From NCBI RefSeq assembly GCF_029581195.1, contig NZ_CP120737.1:5309001-5373000 (forward strand): a stretch of 64,000 bases of DNA. Reading direction: 5' to 3'. Below, one piece after another: positions 1-8,490 of the stretch. A program made the position numbers and the translations under genes. The stretch is from Solwaraspora sp. WMMD791. GTDB taxonomy: Bacteria > Actinomycetota > Actinomycetes > Mycobacteriales > Micromonosporaceae. A model generated the notes under the pieces. The model made no database searches, had not been told where the DNA came from, and saw only the letters and a list, made by a program, of their open reading frames with translations. The stretch's first letter is position 1. Every line of letters starts with the position of its first letter.

Positions 1-322
<322 letters not shown>

Positions 323-383
323 CCGGCCAGCCCGTCTCCGGATGCCAATTATGACCTGACATCTGACCTGATGAGATGGGCAA

Positions 384-626
384 GTGGCGAACCTGGAGGC
401 GGCGGTACGGAAGTTGCGCACGGCGCAAGCTGCGGTGCCTCGTGCCGAAGAACGGGCCGCCCGGCTCGTGGCCGAGGCCCGAGTGAAGGTGGACCGGGCA
501 CGCGCCGACCTGGCCGAAGCGATCAGGGCCGCCGACCGGGACGGCGTGCGCCAAGTGGACATCGTGGCGGCCACCGGCTACAGCCGGGAGCGGGTCCGGC
601 AGATCATCCGCGACGGGGAACCCTGA
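384..626 (+). CDS. Small helix-turn-helix protein, hypothetical
   Basis: An 80-residue protein with a GTG start. The first two thirds are a charged, Ala/Arg/Glu-rich helix likely to form a coiled coil. The last 30 residues (GVRQVDIVAATGYSRERVRQ) look like a helix-turn-helix of the kind found in sigma region 4 and small actinomycete regulators. Such proteins are common in actinomycetes, often as lone genes, and their targets are unknown. It follows the fumarase gene by 61 bases on the same strand, so it may be co-transcribed with it. No function is assigned beyond probable DNA binding. Confidence 0.6.
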   Translation: MANLEAAVRKLRTAQAAVPRAEERAARLVAEARVKVDRARADLAEAIRAADRDGVRQVDIVAATGYSRERVRQIIRDGEP

Positions 627-770
627 CGTCTCGACGCCGGACGCCAGCGCCGCCGGGGCCTTGCGGCAGGCGGGCTGGCGTCAGACGTCGGTGGCCGAAC
701 TTCGGAGAGCGTGGCCGTGTACGGGCGGGCCGGATCTGGTCGGTCCGGCCCACCCGTACGGTCGATCGGG

Positions 771-2246
771 TCAGCCCAGGTACTTCTCCCAGGGGCCGGT
801 GATGGCCAGGGTGAGGCCCGGGTCCTGCATGTTGACGAAGAGCACCTTGCCGTCGGCGGTGAAGACCGGCCCGCAGAACTCCGAGTCGTTGAGCTGGTTG
901 CGGGCGATCGCGTAGGTCGGGCCGCCCGGGACCGAGCTGAGTACGTGGGACGCGCCCGAGCCGTCCTCGGCCAGCACCAGGCTGCCCCACGGGGTGACGG
1001 TCACGTTGTCCGGCCCGTCGAAGGTCAGGTCGCTGTACCTGGCCGGCGTACCCTCCTCGGACGACGTCTGGTGCGGGAAGTACGTCACCAGCTGGATGGT
1101 CTGCGCCCGGTAGTCGTAGAACCAGACCATGCCGTCGTGCGGAGCGGCGTCCGCCGGCAGGTCACCGTCCTCCCATGCGTACGAGTTGACCACGTACACG
1201 CCCTGGTCGGTGCCCCACACGCCCTCGAACTTGCGGCCCCGGGTGACCTGATCGTCGGCGAACTGCTCCCGCAGGGGCGTGGCACGGGCGTCGCGCTCAG
1301 GGACCTCGATCCACCGTACGGGGAACGGCCGGCCCAGCTGCGCGGAGGTCAGGTAGGCGACGTCCGGCAGCACCGAACCGTCATCCATGATGATCTGCAT
1401 CGCGGCGAGGGTGCCCGCGTCCGGGGCGAGGCGGGTGAGCACTCCGGGGCCGAGCTTCACGCCGCGCGGCGCGGTCCACCGGTAGAACAGTCCGTTCGGC
1501 CCGTCGGCGTCCTCGGACAGGTAGATCCTCGTACGATCCTTGTCGATCGCCAGGGCTTCGTGGGCGTACCGGCCCAGGCACTTGATCGGCCTCGGGTCGG
1601 CACGGCCGTCGGCCCACACCTCGAAGACGTAGCCGTGGTCCTTCTGGTAGACGCCGGTGCGGCCGTCCTCGTCCCACTCGTCGCCGGCCCGGTCCTCGGT
1701 CTCCTCGCAGGTCAGCCAGGTCCCCCACGGGGTGGGCCCGCCCGCGCAGTTGTCGACGGTGCCGGAGATGGCGACGAACTCGCCGAGGTTGCGCCCGGCC
1801 CGGTCGGTCCGGATCACCGTGCAACCGCCGGCGTCGACCGCTCCCGGGTCGTAGACGGTGCCGGCGACGTGCGGTACGCCGTACTCGGCTCCCGGGCCGA
1901 GCTCGTGGTTCTGGATCAGGGTGTACCGGCCGTGTCCGGCGTCGAAGACGGCCATCCCGTCGTGCTCGGCCGGGGTCAGGCCCTGGCCGCGGTCGAGGCG
2001 GGTGACGCCGGTGCGGGTGACCACGGTGTACCGGAAGCCCTCGGGCAGGGCGAGGATGCCGGCGGGGTCGTCCACCAACGGCGGGAACGGTACGTGGCCG
2101 CCGCCCCTCGGCGGGTGGCTCCGGCCCGGGTGGGCCTGGGCCGGGTGGGCCTGGGCCAGTGACGGCAGGCCGCCGGCGACGGCGAGGCCGACGCCGGCCG
2201 CGCCGACGGCACCACCGGCGAGGAAGGTACGACGAGAGGAAGGCAC
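771..2246 (-). CDS. PhoX-family (DUF839) secreted phosphatase-like protein
   Basis: A protein of about 491 residues resembling PhoX/DUF839 alkaline phosphatases, which are exported calcium/iron-dependent phosphomonoesterases. The N-terminus has a twin-arginine signal (SSRRTFLAGGAVGAAG) followed by an Ala-rich segment. Family-like stretches include PEGFRYTVVTRTG, LIQNHE, GGCTVIRTDR, CEETEDRAG and GTDQGVYVVNSY. The GTG at 2246 is chosen because GGAG lies about ten bases upstream and the Tat signal starts right after it; the frame stays open further upstream but reads as noise. It probably acts outside the cell in phosphate scavenging. No Pho box was recognised. Confidence 0.85.
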   Translation of the reverse strand: MPSSRRTFLAGGAVGAAGVGLAVAGGLPSLAQAHPAQAHPGRSHPPRGGGHVPFPPLVDDPAGILALPEGFRYTVVTRTGVTRLDRGQGLTPAEHDGMAVFDAGHGRYTLIQNHELGPGAEYGVPHVAGTVYDPGAVDAGGCTVIRTDRAGRNLGEFVAISGTVDNCAGGPTPWGTWLTCEETEDRAGDEWDEDGRTGVYQKDHGYVFEVWADGRADPRPIKCLGRYAHEALAIDKDRTRIYLSEDADGPNGLFYRWTAPRGVKLGPGVLTRLAPDAGTLAAMQIIMDDGSVLPDVAYLTSAQLGRPFPVRWIEVPERDARATPLREQFADDQVTRGRKFEGVWGTDQGVYVVNSYAWEDGDLPADAAPHDGMVWFYDYRAQTIQLVTYFPHQTSSEEGTPARYSDLTFDGPDNVTVTPWGSLVLAEDGSGASHVLSSVPGGPTYAIARNQLNDSEFCGPVFTADGKVLFVNMQDPGLTLAITGPWEKYLG

Positions 2247-2409
2247 GTCGATCGACTCCAGTTCACATCGAGGGTGACGATGTGACGCAACTCCGACGGA
2301 CCGACGGCCGTCTATCGGCGCGGTGGCGAACGGGCGACATCGATGTAAAGAGTCGGGGTCGCGGCCGCCGGCGACCTGCGGCCCGCTCGGGCCGTGCCAG
2401 GTGGCCGCG

Positions 2410-2817
2410 CTACGACTCGCCATGACCGCTTTCTTCCCGGCCGGTGGTCCGGGTTGCCTGCTCGTGCGCCCGGTGCAGGGTCGCGGCAGCCTCCTGGCGG
2501 GCGGCGGACAGGATCGCCTCGGCCTCGCGAGTCGCCTCGCGCCGATGGTCATCGGCCTGCTCCTCGGCGAGTCGCAGAATCTGTTCCACCCGGGTGCCGA
2601 GGCCACCGAGGGCAAACTGTTGCCCGTCGTGGCCGGGCGGACGGCTGCCCGTACCGGTCAGGTATCGGTCGTCCGTCGGACCCGCCACACTGAGTGCGAC
2701 ACCGAGCGCGGCGATCACGACTCCTACCCAGAGCGCCGCGTCGCCGAGGAACGGACCGGTGACGACGCCGACACCGATCCCGAAGACCATTCCCGCTGCC
2801 GTCGCCGATCTGCGCAT
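2410..2817 (-). CDS. Membrane protein with coiled-coil tail, hypothetical
   Basis: A 135-residue protein. Residues 5-50 form two closely spaced hydrophobic segments (AAGMVFGIGVGVVTGPFLG and WVGVVIAALGVALSV). A charged region rich in Glu, Ala and Arg follows (EQILRLAEEQADDHRREA and onward), predicted to be a long coiled coil resembling the tails of DivIVA/Wag31-type or cell-envelope scaffold proteins. The design suggests a membrane-anchored protein with a cytoplasmic coiled coil. It sits 107 bases downstream of the ferredoxin-type frame and could belong to that transcription unit. No enzymatic motif is visible. Confidence 0.6.
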   Translation of the reverse strand: MRRSATAAGMVFGIGVGVVTGPFLGDAALWVGVVIAALGVALSVAGPTDDRYLTGTGSRPPGHDGQQFALGGLGTRVEQILRLAEEQADDHRREATREAEAILSAARQEAAATLHRAHEQATRTTGREESGHGES

Positions 2818-2924
2818 GACTCACTCCTCGGCGTGCGACGCGGAAGCTGGACCGTCCCACGGGCAACGGTGGCAAGCGGAGTCAACATTCGACCACCTGC
2901 CCGGTCGGCCGGTCACGGATCGGC

Positions 2925-3251
2925 TCACGGATCGGCGATGTCGATGGTGACCGTCGACGTCGGACGGCCTCCGCAGGTCAGCACGTAGCCGTCGGCCTTC
3001 TGCCGGGGAGTGCGGCAGTCCGGTCCGTCCTGCGTGACCTGCCCGGCGAGCAGTTTCACCACGCACTCCCCGCAGTTGCCGACCATGCACGAGTACGGCA
3101 TCGGCAGCCCGGCCGCGAGCCCCGCGTCCAGCAGGGTCTGACCCGGCTCGACCAGTACGGTCCCGACCGGGCGTCCGGCCTGCTCGACGGTCATCCGCTG
3201 AGGTTCGGCCCGGCGCGGTCGCCGGCCCTGCGCCGCGGGTGTAGAGCTCAT
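2925..3251 (-). CDS. 2Fe-2S ferredoxin domain (separate frame of the fusion)
   Basis: A 108-residue open frame holding a complete plant-type 2Fe-2S ferredoxin domain. The cluster cysteines are readable in PYSCMVGNCGECVVKLL (C-x4-C-x2-C), with the fourth in GYVLTCGG. The ATG at 3251 overlaps codons of the reductase frame, so the domain could be expressed alone through translational coupling. It more probably represents the C-terminus of the reductase fusion after a one-base frameshift. The leading TPAAQGRRPRRAEPQR stretch looks like an interdomain linker. It would accept electrons from the adjacent flavin reductase. Confidence 0.7.
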   Translation of the reverse strand: MSSTPAAQGRRPRRAEPQRMTVEQAGRPVGTVLVEPGQTLLDAGLAAGLPMPYSCMVGNCGECVVKLLAGQVTQDGPDCRTPRQKADGYVLTCGGRPTSTVTIDIADP

Positions 3252-3522
3252 GGTGCATTCGCGTGTCCGGCACCCCGAGGCCGGTCAGCACTCCTCGCAC
3301 GGTGTCGATCAGCGGCTCCGGGCCGCAGATGTAGTAGTGGGCGTCCCGGTGCGGGGACAGTGCGGTGATCCAGCGCCGTACGCCGTCCGCGTCGAGCCGC
3401 CGGTCCCGGCAGGTCAGGACGTGGGTGACCGACAGCCGGTCCGGGTGCTGCCGTTCCAGTCGGCGCAGCTCGTCGGCGAAGATGACGTCCTGCTCGGTCC
3501 GGCTGCTGTAGAGCAGCGCGAT

Positions 3523-3582
3523 CCGGCCGCCCTCGGCCCGGCCGCCCTCGGCCCGGCCGCCCTCGGCCCGGCCGCCCTCGGC
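3523..3582. repeat. Four tandem copies of a 15-bp in-frame repeat
   Basis: The unit ccggccgccctcggc occurs four times without interruption. On the minus strand it encodes AEGGR repeated four times within the reductase part of the fusion gene, between the GVTPMMSIIRTRL helix and the IALLYSSR strand. The unit is a multiple of three bases, so copy-number change keeps the frame. Confidence 0.9.
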
Positions 3583-5190
3583 CTTGGCGGCGAGCCGGGT
3601 ACGGATGATGCTCATCATCGGCGTCACGCCGCTGCCCGCCGCGACCAGCACGATGTCACCGCCGGCCTGCGGCCCGGTGTGGGAGGAGCCCGACGGGCCG
3701 CGTACCGCGAGGCGGTCGCCGGCGCGCAGGTGCTGGTGCACGTACGTGGAGAAGCGCCCGCCCTCGATCTGCTTGACGGTCACCTCCAACTGTGGCGAGC
3801 CGGGTGCAGACGAGGCCGAGTACGCCCGGCGCACCGGGCGGCCGTCGATGTCGACGACGAGCGTGAAGAACTGGCCGGGCCGGAAGTCGAACGGCGCCGC
3901 GTTGCCGTCGGCGTCGGCCAGCACGAGGGTGACGACGTCCGGTGTCTCCCGGCGTACCCGCACGATCCGTACCTCGCGGAGCGGGTCGTCCCGCCGCGAC
4001 CCGGCCGCCGGCTGGCGGCGCAGCCGGGCCAGCAGGCCGTGGCGTCGGCCGCCCGCGTCGGTCTCGACGCCGTCGTAGCCCTCCTTGTGCAGCCCGGAAC
4101 GGTATGCACGGTCGAACACCAGCCGCAGCAACCGGGGCATCCCCGGGACCGCCCCGATGGCCTTGAGCAGGAACGTTGGTGGGCCGCCCGGGACGTTCGC
4201 CAAGCCGGCGGCGAGGTGGTCGGAGGCCAGAGCCATCAGGTCCGGCACCTCGCCGGGCCGGACGTGCCGGTCGGGCGTCCATGGCCGCGAGCGCGCCACG
4301 GCCAGGTTGTCGGTGATCTCGGCGTGCTCGACGTCGATGAGCAGCGCCGCGTGCGGTGCCATGCCCCGCAGCGCCATCGTCTCCAGCAGTACGGGATCGT
4401 CGGTGATCGCGCCTCGGCCGCGTACGTGCAGTACGCCGCTGCGGCCGGGAACGAGTGCGGCGAACGAGAGTCGGTCGTCGGACAGCAGGTTGTGCAACGT
4501 GTCGGCGCGTTTGTTGCCTTTGCGGTCGGCGATGGCGAGCGTGTGACCGTCGAGGATCCGGACCACCGTCGGCTGGTCACCGCGCGGGCTGGTGTCGCTG
4601 CCACCAACGGAGTCCCAGCTGGACAGCGCGAGGAACGGTGCGCCGGCCAGGAACTCGGCGACACCGGGTCGGCACAGCGGACCGTCACCTGAGATCTCCG
4701 CCACCGGCGGCCCGACCGAGCTGGGTGGCTGCCACAGGCGGGACCGCAGTACGGCCTGGGCGCAGTGCACGTACGCCTGCTCGATGTCGACCGTCGTCTG
4801 CGCGCCCTGACGCGCGACCACCGCGCCGTTGACCCGCAGGATCTCCCCGACGCCGGGCAGGAGGAAGAAGAACGAGACCGGACCGTACGGGTCGCCGGGC
4901 TCCGGCAGGGCGAACGAGATCCGGGTGGGGGAGTGGACGCGGGTGAAGCCCGGCGTGCCGCCGATGAAGGTGGTCCTGCTGGCACCGCCGGCGTCCCGGT
5001 AGCCGAAGGCCGCGATCGGGCAGCGGGCCAGGACGGCCCGGCAGCCGTCGTCGAGGGCGCTGATCTGCTTGACCATGACCATCGACGCCGGTCGGCCGAC
5101 GATGGCCTCTACCTGCTCCACCGTGGTGAGCCGCCGTGCGGTGGCCACCTGGTCTACCTGTCGCACAAGGGATTCCTCTCCGCAGAGAAT

Positions 5191-5991
5191 TCAGCCGGGT
5201 GCGGCCCGGCCGAGACGCCAGTAGCCGAAGAACGAGATGTCCCGTTTGGCGACTTCTCGGTCGTGGACCAGGTGTCGCCGTACCGTGGTGGCCAACCAGG
5301 ACTCGCCCGCGACCCAGGTGTAGAAGCGGTCCGATGGCAGGGCCGCGTCGCGTAGCGCCGCCACCAGCAGAGCACCGGGTCGCAGATCCGCGCCGTCGCG
5401 GCTGAACCAGTGGACGCGTACGCCGGCGGGTGTCTCGACCGACCGGATGTCAGCCCCGGTCGGGACCTCCAGGTAGACCTCCGTGGCCACCGTCGGCGGC
5501 GTACCGTCGAGGATCGACAGTACGGCGGGCAGTGCGCTCTCGTCGCCGACCAGCAGTTGCCGGTGCACCTGCTCCGGAAGCCGGTACATGGTGCCGATGT
5601 CGAAGATCCCGGCGGGGGTGCCCGGCTCGGCGGTGCGTGCCCAGGAAGACATGGGTGAGTCGCCGTGCAGGGCGAACTCGATGTCGATCTCGTCGTCGGC
5701 GGGTCGGGCCCGCCGGATCGTCAGGTTGCGGACCCACGGCCGGGTCGACCTCGGCCACAGCAGCAGCTGGGCGATCCAGGCGTCGTTCGAGACGGTGGGC
5801 ATCCGTAGTCCGGTCTGTCCCTGGCGGGGGAAGAACAGCCGGACTGCCTGGTCGTTGCCGGCGACGACGAGGTCCCTGATGGCGGGGCCACCCAGGGTGA
5901 CGCTCGCGAAGCCCGGGGTGGGGAACTCGCGGCGGCGCACCTCCAGCGTGATCATCGTCCGTGACTCGGGCAGTTGGACCTTGGGTATCAC
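5191..5991 (-). CDS. Siderophore-interacting protein (FAD-dependent)
   Basis: A protein of about 266 residues of the siderophore-interacting protein (SIP/ViuB) family: flavin reductases that release iron from ferric siderophores in the cytoplasm. The N-terminal half is the FAD-binding barrel (FASVTLGG, then RNLTIRRARPADDEIDIEFALHG with the family R-x-(Y/L)-T-like signature). The C-terminal half is the NAD(P)H domain (LLVGDESALPAVLSIL, TWVAGESWLATTVRRHL, ISFFGYWRLG). A GTG at 5991 was chosen; an ATG at 5955 is an alternative that trims 12 residues. The gene starts 24 bases upstream of the fusion gene and is divergent from a TetR regulator, which probably controls it. Confidence 0.87.
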   Translation of the reverse strand: MIPKVQLPESRTMITLEVRRREFPTPGFASVTLGGPAIRDLVVAGNDQAVRLFFPRQGQTGLRMPTVSNDAWIAQLLLWPRSTRPWVRNLTIRRARPADDEIDIEFALHGDSPMSSWARTAEPGTPAGIFDIGTMYRLPEQVHRQLLVGDESALPAVLSILDGTPPTVATEVYLEVPTGADIRSVETPAGVRVHWFSRDGADLRPGALLVAALRDAALPSDRFYTWVAGESWLATTVRRHLVHDREVAKRDISFFGYWRLGRAAPG

Positions 5992-6044
5992 GATCCACCA
6001 CCGAGCTGACGGTCGCCCTTGTTTTCGCAGCTCACCACTATATT

Positions 6045-6060
6045 CTGAGTAATAGCTCAG
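6045..6060. promoter_or_regulatory. Palindromic operator between SIP and tetR genes
   Basis: CTGAGTAATAGCTCAG has matching CTGAG/CTCAG arms around a 6-bp AT-rich centre, and near-matching ATATT sequences extend it on both sides. It lies in the 110-bp divergent gap, 41 bp before the tetR start. Size, symmetry and position are typical for a TetR-family autoregulatory operator. The local AT-rich sequence also fits overlapping promoters. Confidence 0.6.
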
Positions 6061-6101
6061 ATATTGGCTACTCGCTTTTCCTGCCGTCGAGGAGGACCCG
6101 G

Positions 6102-6722
6102 ATGCCGTCGGGCGACGACCGTCTTGCGCCACGTCGCAGGCCACGCCAGGTGCGTGCGGAGCTGACCCGGGAGCGCATCCTCACCGCCGCTGCTCACGTT
6201 TTCACCGAGTACGGCTACGCCGCCGGGACCACCAACCGCATCGCCGAGCGGGCCCGCATCTCCATCGGCTCGCTGTACCAGTACTTCCCGAACAAGGACG
6301 CGATCCTCGCCGAGCTGCTGGTCCGCCACATCGATCGCGGTGCCTGGAAGCAGGCCGATCAGCTCGACATGTCCCCCGGCAGCCTGAAGGCGATGGTCCG
6401 GGCGATCGTCCGCGACGCGATCGACAACCACCGGGACGATCCGCAGCTGCTCCGCATCATGATCGAGGAGGCGCCGTTCTCGCAGGAACTGCTCGACACG
6501 GTCAACCGGCACGGCGAGATCCGGGCCGGTCAGCTGCGGGACCTGCTCACCCGGCATCCGGATGTCGACGTCCGCGACGTCGGCACCGCGGCCGAGCTGA
6601 TCCTGTTCACCGTGGAGGTCAACACGCACAAACTGATGGCCGATCCACGGGGCATCCCGGTCGAGACGCTGGAGAACGAACTGGTCGACATGGTGACCCG
6701 GTATCTGCGCGGCGACAGCTAG
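6102..6722 (+). CDS. TetR/AcrR family transcriptional regulator
   Basis: A 206-residue regulator. Residues 20-66 form the TetR helix-turn-helix (RERILTAAAHVFTEYGYAAG, then RISIGSLYQYFPNKDAI). The helical C-terminal part would bind a ligand. The ATG at 6102 has an excellent GGAGGA site five bases upstream; the longer open frame upstream overlaps the divergent gene and is rejected. It probably represses itself and the divergent siderophore-interacting protein/flavoprotein genes through the palindrome at 6045-6060. The ligand is unknown; an iron or redox signal is only suggested by context. Its stop overlaps the end of the convergent HTH gene by four bases. Confidence 0.88.
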   Translation: MPSGDDRLAPRRRPRQVRAELTRERILTAAAHVFTEYGYAAGTTNRIAERARISIGSLYQYFPNKDAILAELLVRHIDRGAWKQADQLDMSPGSLKAMVRAIVRDAIDNHRDDPQLLRIMIEEAPFSQELLDTVNRHGEIRAGQLRDLLTRHPDVDVRDVGTAAELILFTVEVNTHKLMADPRGIPVETLENELVDMVTRYLRGDS

Positions 6723-7012
6723 CGGATGCCGTCCAGAGACGGGTGACCGGGTGGGTCGGGTACTTCTGCAGGCCCGGGTGGAGCCACGCTGAACAGGTCA
6801 CCTGGCTGGCAGCGGAGCACGTCGCAGATGGCGGTGAGGGTGGAGAACCGGACGGCTCTGGCCCGGTCGTTCTTCAACACCGACAGGTTCACGACGGTGA
6901 CCCCGGCCCGCTCGGCGAGTTCGGTGAGGGTCATCCGGCGCTCGGCGAGCAGCCGGTCGAGGTGGCAGACCACCCGGTGTCCGGCGGACTGTTCGTCGTC
7001 GGCGGCGGCCAT
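6719..7012 (-). CDS. Cro/C1-type helix-turn-helix regulator
   Basis: A 97-residue XRE-like DNA-binding protein. The helix-turn-helix spans about residues 15-75 (CHLDRLLAERRMTLTELAER, GVTVVNLSVLKNDRARAVRF, LTAICDVLRCQPGDLF), followed by a Pro-rich tail. This small HTH type (YozG/HTH_26-like) is typically encoded next to DUF2975 membrane proteins, as here. The ATG overlaps the stop of the upstream gene (TGATG), showing translational coupling. The pair probably works as a membrane-associated regulatory module; its signal is unknown. Confidence 0.82.
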   Translation of the reverse strand: MAAADDEQSAGHRVVCHLDRLLAERRMTLTELAERAGVTVVNLSVLKNDRARAVRFSTLTAICDVLRCQPGDLFSVAPPGPAEVPDPPGHPSLDGIR

Positions 7013-7647
7013 CAGACCAGTCCGTCGAGGTCGGCGCGCATCGCCGCGCCCCGGCGCAGGAATTCGGCCGCCGCACCGAGGCCGAGGCCGAGCAGCAGGA
7101 CGGCTGCCGGCGGGTCGATGACGGCCTGCAGGGCGAGTGTCTGGTCCGGCGGCCAGGCGCGCCGGGCGGCGTCGACGAGTGCGAGGTGGCCGGCGGCCTG
7201 CAGCGCGGCGGCCAGCGATCCGCCGACCAGGAGTACGGCGGCCGCCGCGCCGACCCGGCGGGCGTTGCGCGGATGGAACGGATCCGCTGTGCGCAGCGAC
7301 CGCACCACCCGCCACAGCAGTCCGCCTGCTGTTGCGATGACGGCGGCGAGCAGCAACGCCGGCCCGAAGATCCAGAGTCGGTCGCCGGCGGTCGGGTCGG
7401 TCACGGTCAGGACGGCGCCGCCTTGGGGCGCGAGCGCGAAACGGCCTGCGGCGCCCTGCGGCCCGAGGTCCGTGGCCGGGTCCACCGTCACGGGTACGAC
7501 CAGGTTGTCGGCGATCAGTACGCCGATCGCCGAGCCGACGGCCAGCAGGGTGCCGAGCGCCACGGCGCCCGCCGTGACCGCCTCGACGGCCCACTGACCA
7601 GCTGGACCGGTACGGGGACGGGCCCCCTGTTCGATGTCCTGCCGCAC
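7012..7647 (-). CDS. DUF2975 membrane protein
   Basis: A 211-residue integral membrane protein with four likely transmembrane segments: AVEAVTAGAVALGTLLAVGS, WIFGPALLLAAVIATAGGLL, VGAAAAVLLVGGSLAAALQA and AVLLLGLGLGAAAEFL. The topology and the stretch RTADPFHPRNARRV match DUF2975 proteins, which pair with a small HTH regulator. The GTG start has GGGAGG seven bases upstream. Two identical palindromes at 7659-7705 lie immediately upstream and suggest tight repression. The biochemical role of the family is not established. Confidence 0.82.
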   Translation of the reverse strand: MRQDIEQGARPRTGPAGQWAVEAVTAGAVALGTLLAVGSAIGVLIADNLVVPVTVDPATDLGPQGAAGRFALAPQGGAVLTVTDPTAGDRLWIFGPALLLAAVIATAGGLLWRVVRSLRTADPFHPRNARRVGAAAAVLLVGGSLAAALQAAGHLALVDAARRAWPPDQTLALQAVIDPPAAVLLLGLGLGAAAEFLRRGAAMRADLDGLV

Positions 7648-7658
7648 GCCGACCTCCC

Positions 7659-7705
7659 TATCGAAATTCGATATGCCCTTCGTCTAGTATATCGAAATTC
7701 GATAT
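7659..7705. promoter_or_regulatory. Two palindromic operators upstream of the DUF2975 gene
   Basis: TATCGAAATTCGATA (7659-7673) and ATATCGAAATTCGATAT (7689-7705) are perfect palindromes with one-base centres. Their centres are 31 bp apart, about three helical turns, so two dimers would bind the same face of the DNA. The first starts 12 bp before the DUF2975 start codon and the second sits where a promoter would be. The CPBP protease gene starts 73 bp away in the other direction and may share the control. Confidence 0.75.
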
Positions 7706-7778
7706 GCGACCCGGCGGGACACCCGCCACCTGGCATGTCGAACGACCCGAGCCGTAGACCGGAAGGCTGGACCAGCCC

Positions 7779-8465
7779 GTGACCATCCCCGTTTCCGTCC
7801 GTACCGCCGGGGTGTTTCTCGCCGGCGCGATCGTCTGCTTCGTCGGCCCGCCGCTGGCCATGGGCGTGTTCGCGGCCGACGGGGTACCGGCGGTGCTGGT
7901 CGCGGTCGCCGCCGCCGAACTGGTGTCGGCCGCCGCCCTCGTCGTCTGGTGGGTACGCCGCCACAGGCTGACCCGCCGCAGCCTCGGTGTGACGTCGCGG
8001 CACTGGCGGCGGGACACCCTGATCGCGGCGGCCACCGTTCCGCCGCGCCTGCTGCTGGAGTTCGGCGTACTGCTGCCGGCGGCCGGCGGCGAAGCCAACC
8101 CGGAGGTCCAGGAGATCCTGCGAATGTCCGCCGCCGGACCAGCCGCGTTGGCCGCCACCCTCTTCCTCGCCGTCGTCGGCGGCGGCATCGCCGAGGAACT
8201 GTACTTCCGTGGGTTCCTGCTCGGGGCGATCCCGCAACGGTCCGCCCGCCCCCGGCGGGCGCTGTGGGTGGCGGCGGTCGTCTCGGTGGTCCTGTTCGGC
8301 CTGCTGCACCTGCCGGCCAGCGCCCTGGACGCGCTGTCCATCGCCGTCGCCGGCCTGGTCTACACCGGGCTGTTCCTGGCCACCCGCCGGCTGACGGCGT
8401 CGATGGTGGCCCACGCGCTGTGGAACGCGACCGCGCTCGGCACGGTCCTCGTCAGCTACGGCTGA
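7779..8465 (+). CDS. CPBP family intramembrane metalloprotease
   Basis: A 228-residue multi-span membrane protein of the CPBP (CAAX protease and bacteriocin-processing, Abi) family. The zinc/catalytic motifs are visible: EELYFRG (EExxxR) near residue 140, FGLLHLP (FxxxH) near residue 175 and AHALWN (HxxxN) near the C-terminus. The N-terminal half holds hydrophobic segments. The GTG start follows a GGAAGG site. It is divergent from the DUF2975/HTH pair and may share its palindromic operators. Family members process prenylated proteins or peptides or act in bacteriocin self-immunity; the substrate cannot be told here. Confidence 0.87.
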   Translation: MTIPVSVRTAGVFLAGAIVCFVGPPLAMGVFAADGVPAVLVAVAAAELVSAAALVVWWVRRHRLTRRSLGVTSRHWRRDTLIAAATVPPRLLLEFGVLLPAAGGEANPEVQEILRMSAAGPAALAATLFLAVVGGGIAEELYFRGFLLGAIPQRSARPRRALWVAAVVSVVLFGLLHLPASALDALSIAVAGLVYTGLFLATRRLTASMVAHALWNATALGTVLVSYG

Positions 8466-8490
8466 TCGCACTCGTCAGCTACGGCTGATC
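8448..8490. repeat. Stop-codon-spanning 20-bp direct repeat (two copies)
   Basis: ctcgtcagctacggctgatc occurs at 8448-8467 and 8471-8490 (period 23 bp). The first copy holds the last codons and stop of the CPBP protease gene. The second lies just beyond it and overlaps the end of the convergent LysR gene. Confidence 0.85.

Larger units (their letters stand above)
2925..5166 (-). pseudogene. PPOX - ferredoxin reductase - 2Fe-2S ferredoxin fusion, frameshifted
   Basis: The gene starts at a GTG with GGAGAGG upstream. Residues 20-190 and 195-340 resemble two flavin-binding pyridoxamine-oxidase-like (PPOX) domains. Residues 397-640 form an FNR-type reductase with RRAYSASSAPGS (FAD), AAGSGVTPMMSI and YYICGPEPLI (NAD(P)H). 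Relatives continue directly into a plant-type 2Fe-2S ferredoxin. Here that domain lies in the next frame, and the switch falls near 3225-3251 (HHELY to TPAAQG), as if one base had been gained. The original frame runs on to 2821 as a Gly/Arg-rich nonsense tail. A natural inactivating mutation, recoding or a sequence error are all possible. An intact protein of about 745 residues would pass electrons from NAD(P)H to flavin to Fe-S. Its neighbour is a siderophore-interacting protein. Confidence 0.72.

Noticed and set aside
711-2162. Long open frame of 483 codons on the plus strand opposite the PhoX-like gene.
   Set aside because: It is the GC-driven mirror of a well-supported gene; its product is Val/Gly/Arg-rich without any domain.
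2821-3224. Continuation of the reductase frame as a functional C-terminus.
   Set aside because: The residues are Gly/Arg-rich nonsense, while the neighbouring frame encodes the expected ferredoxin.
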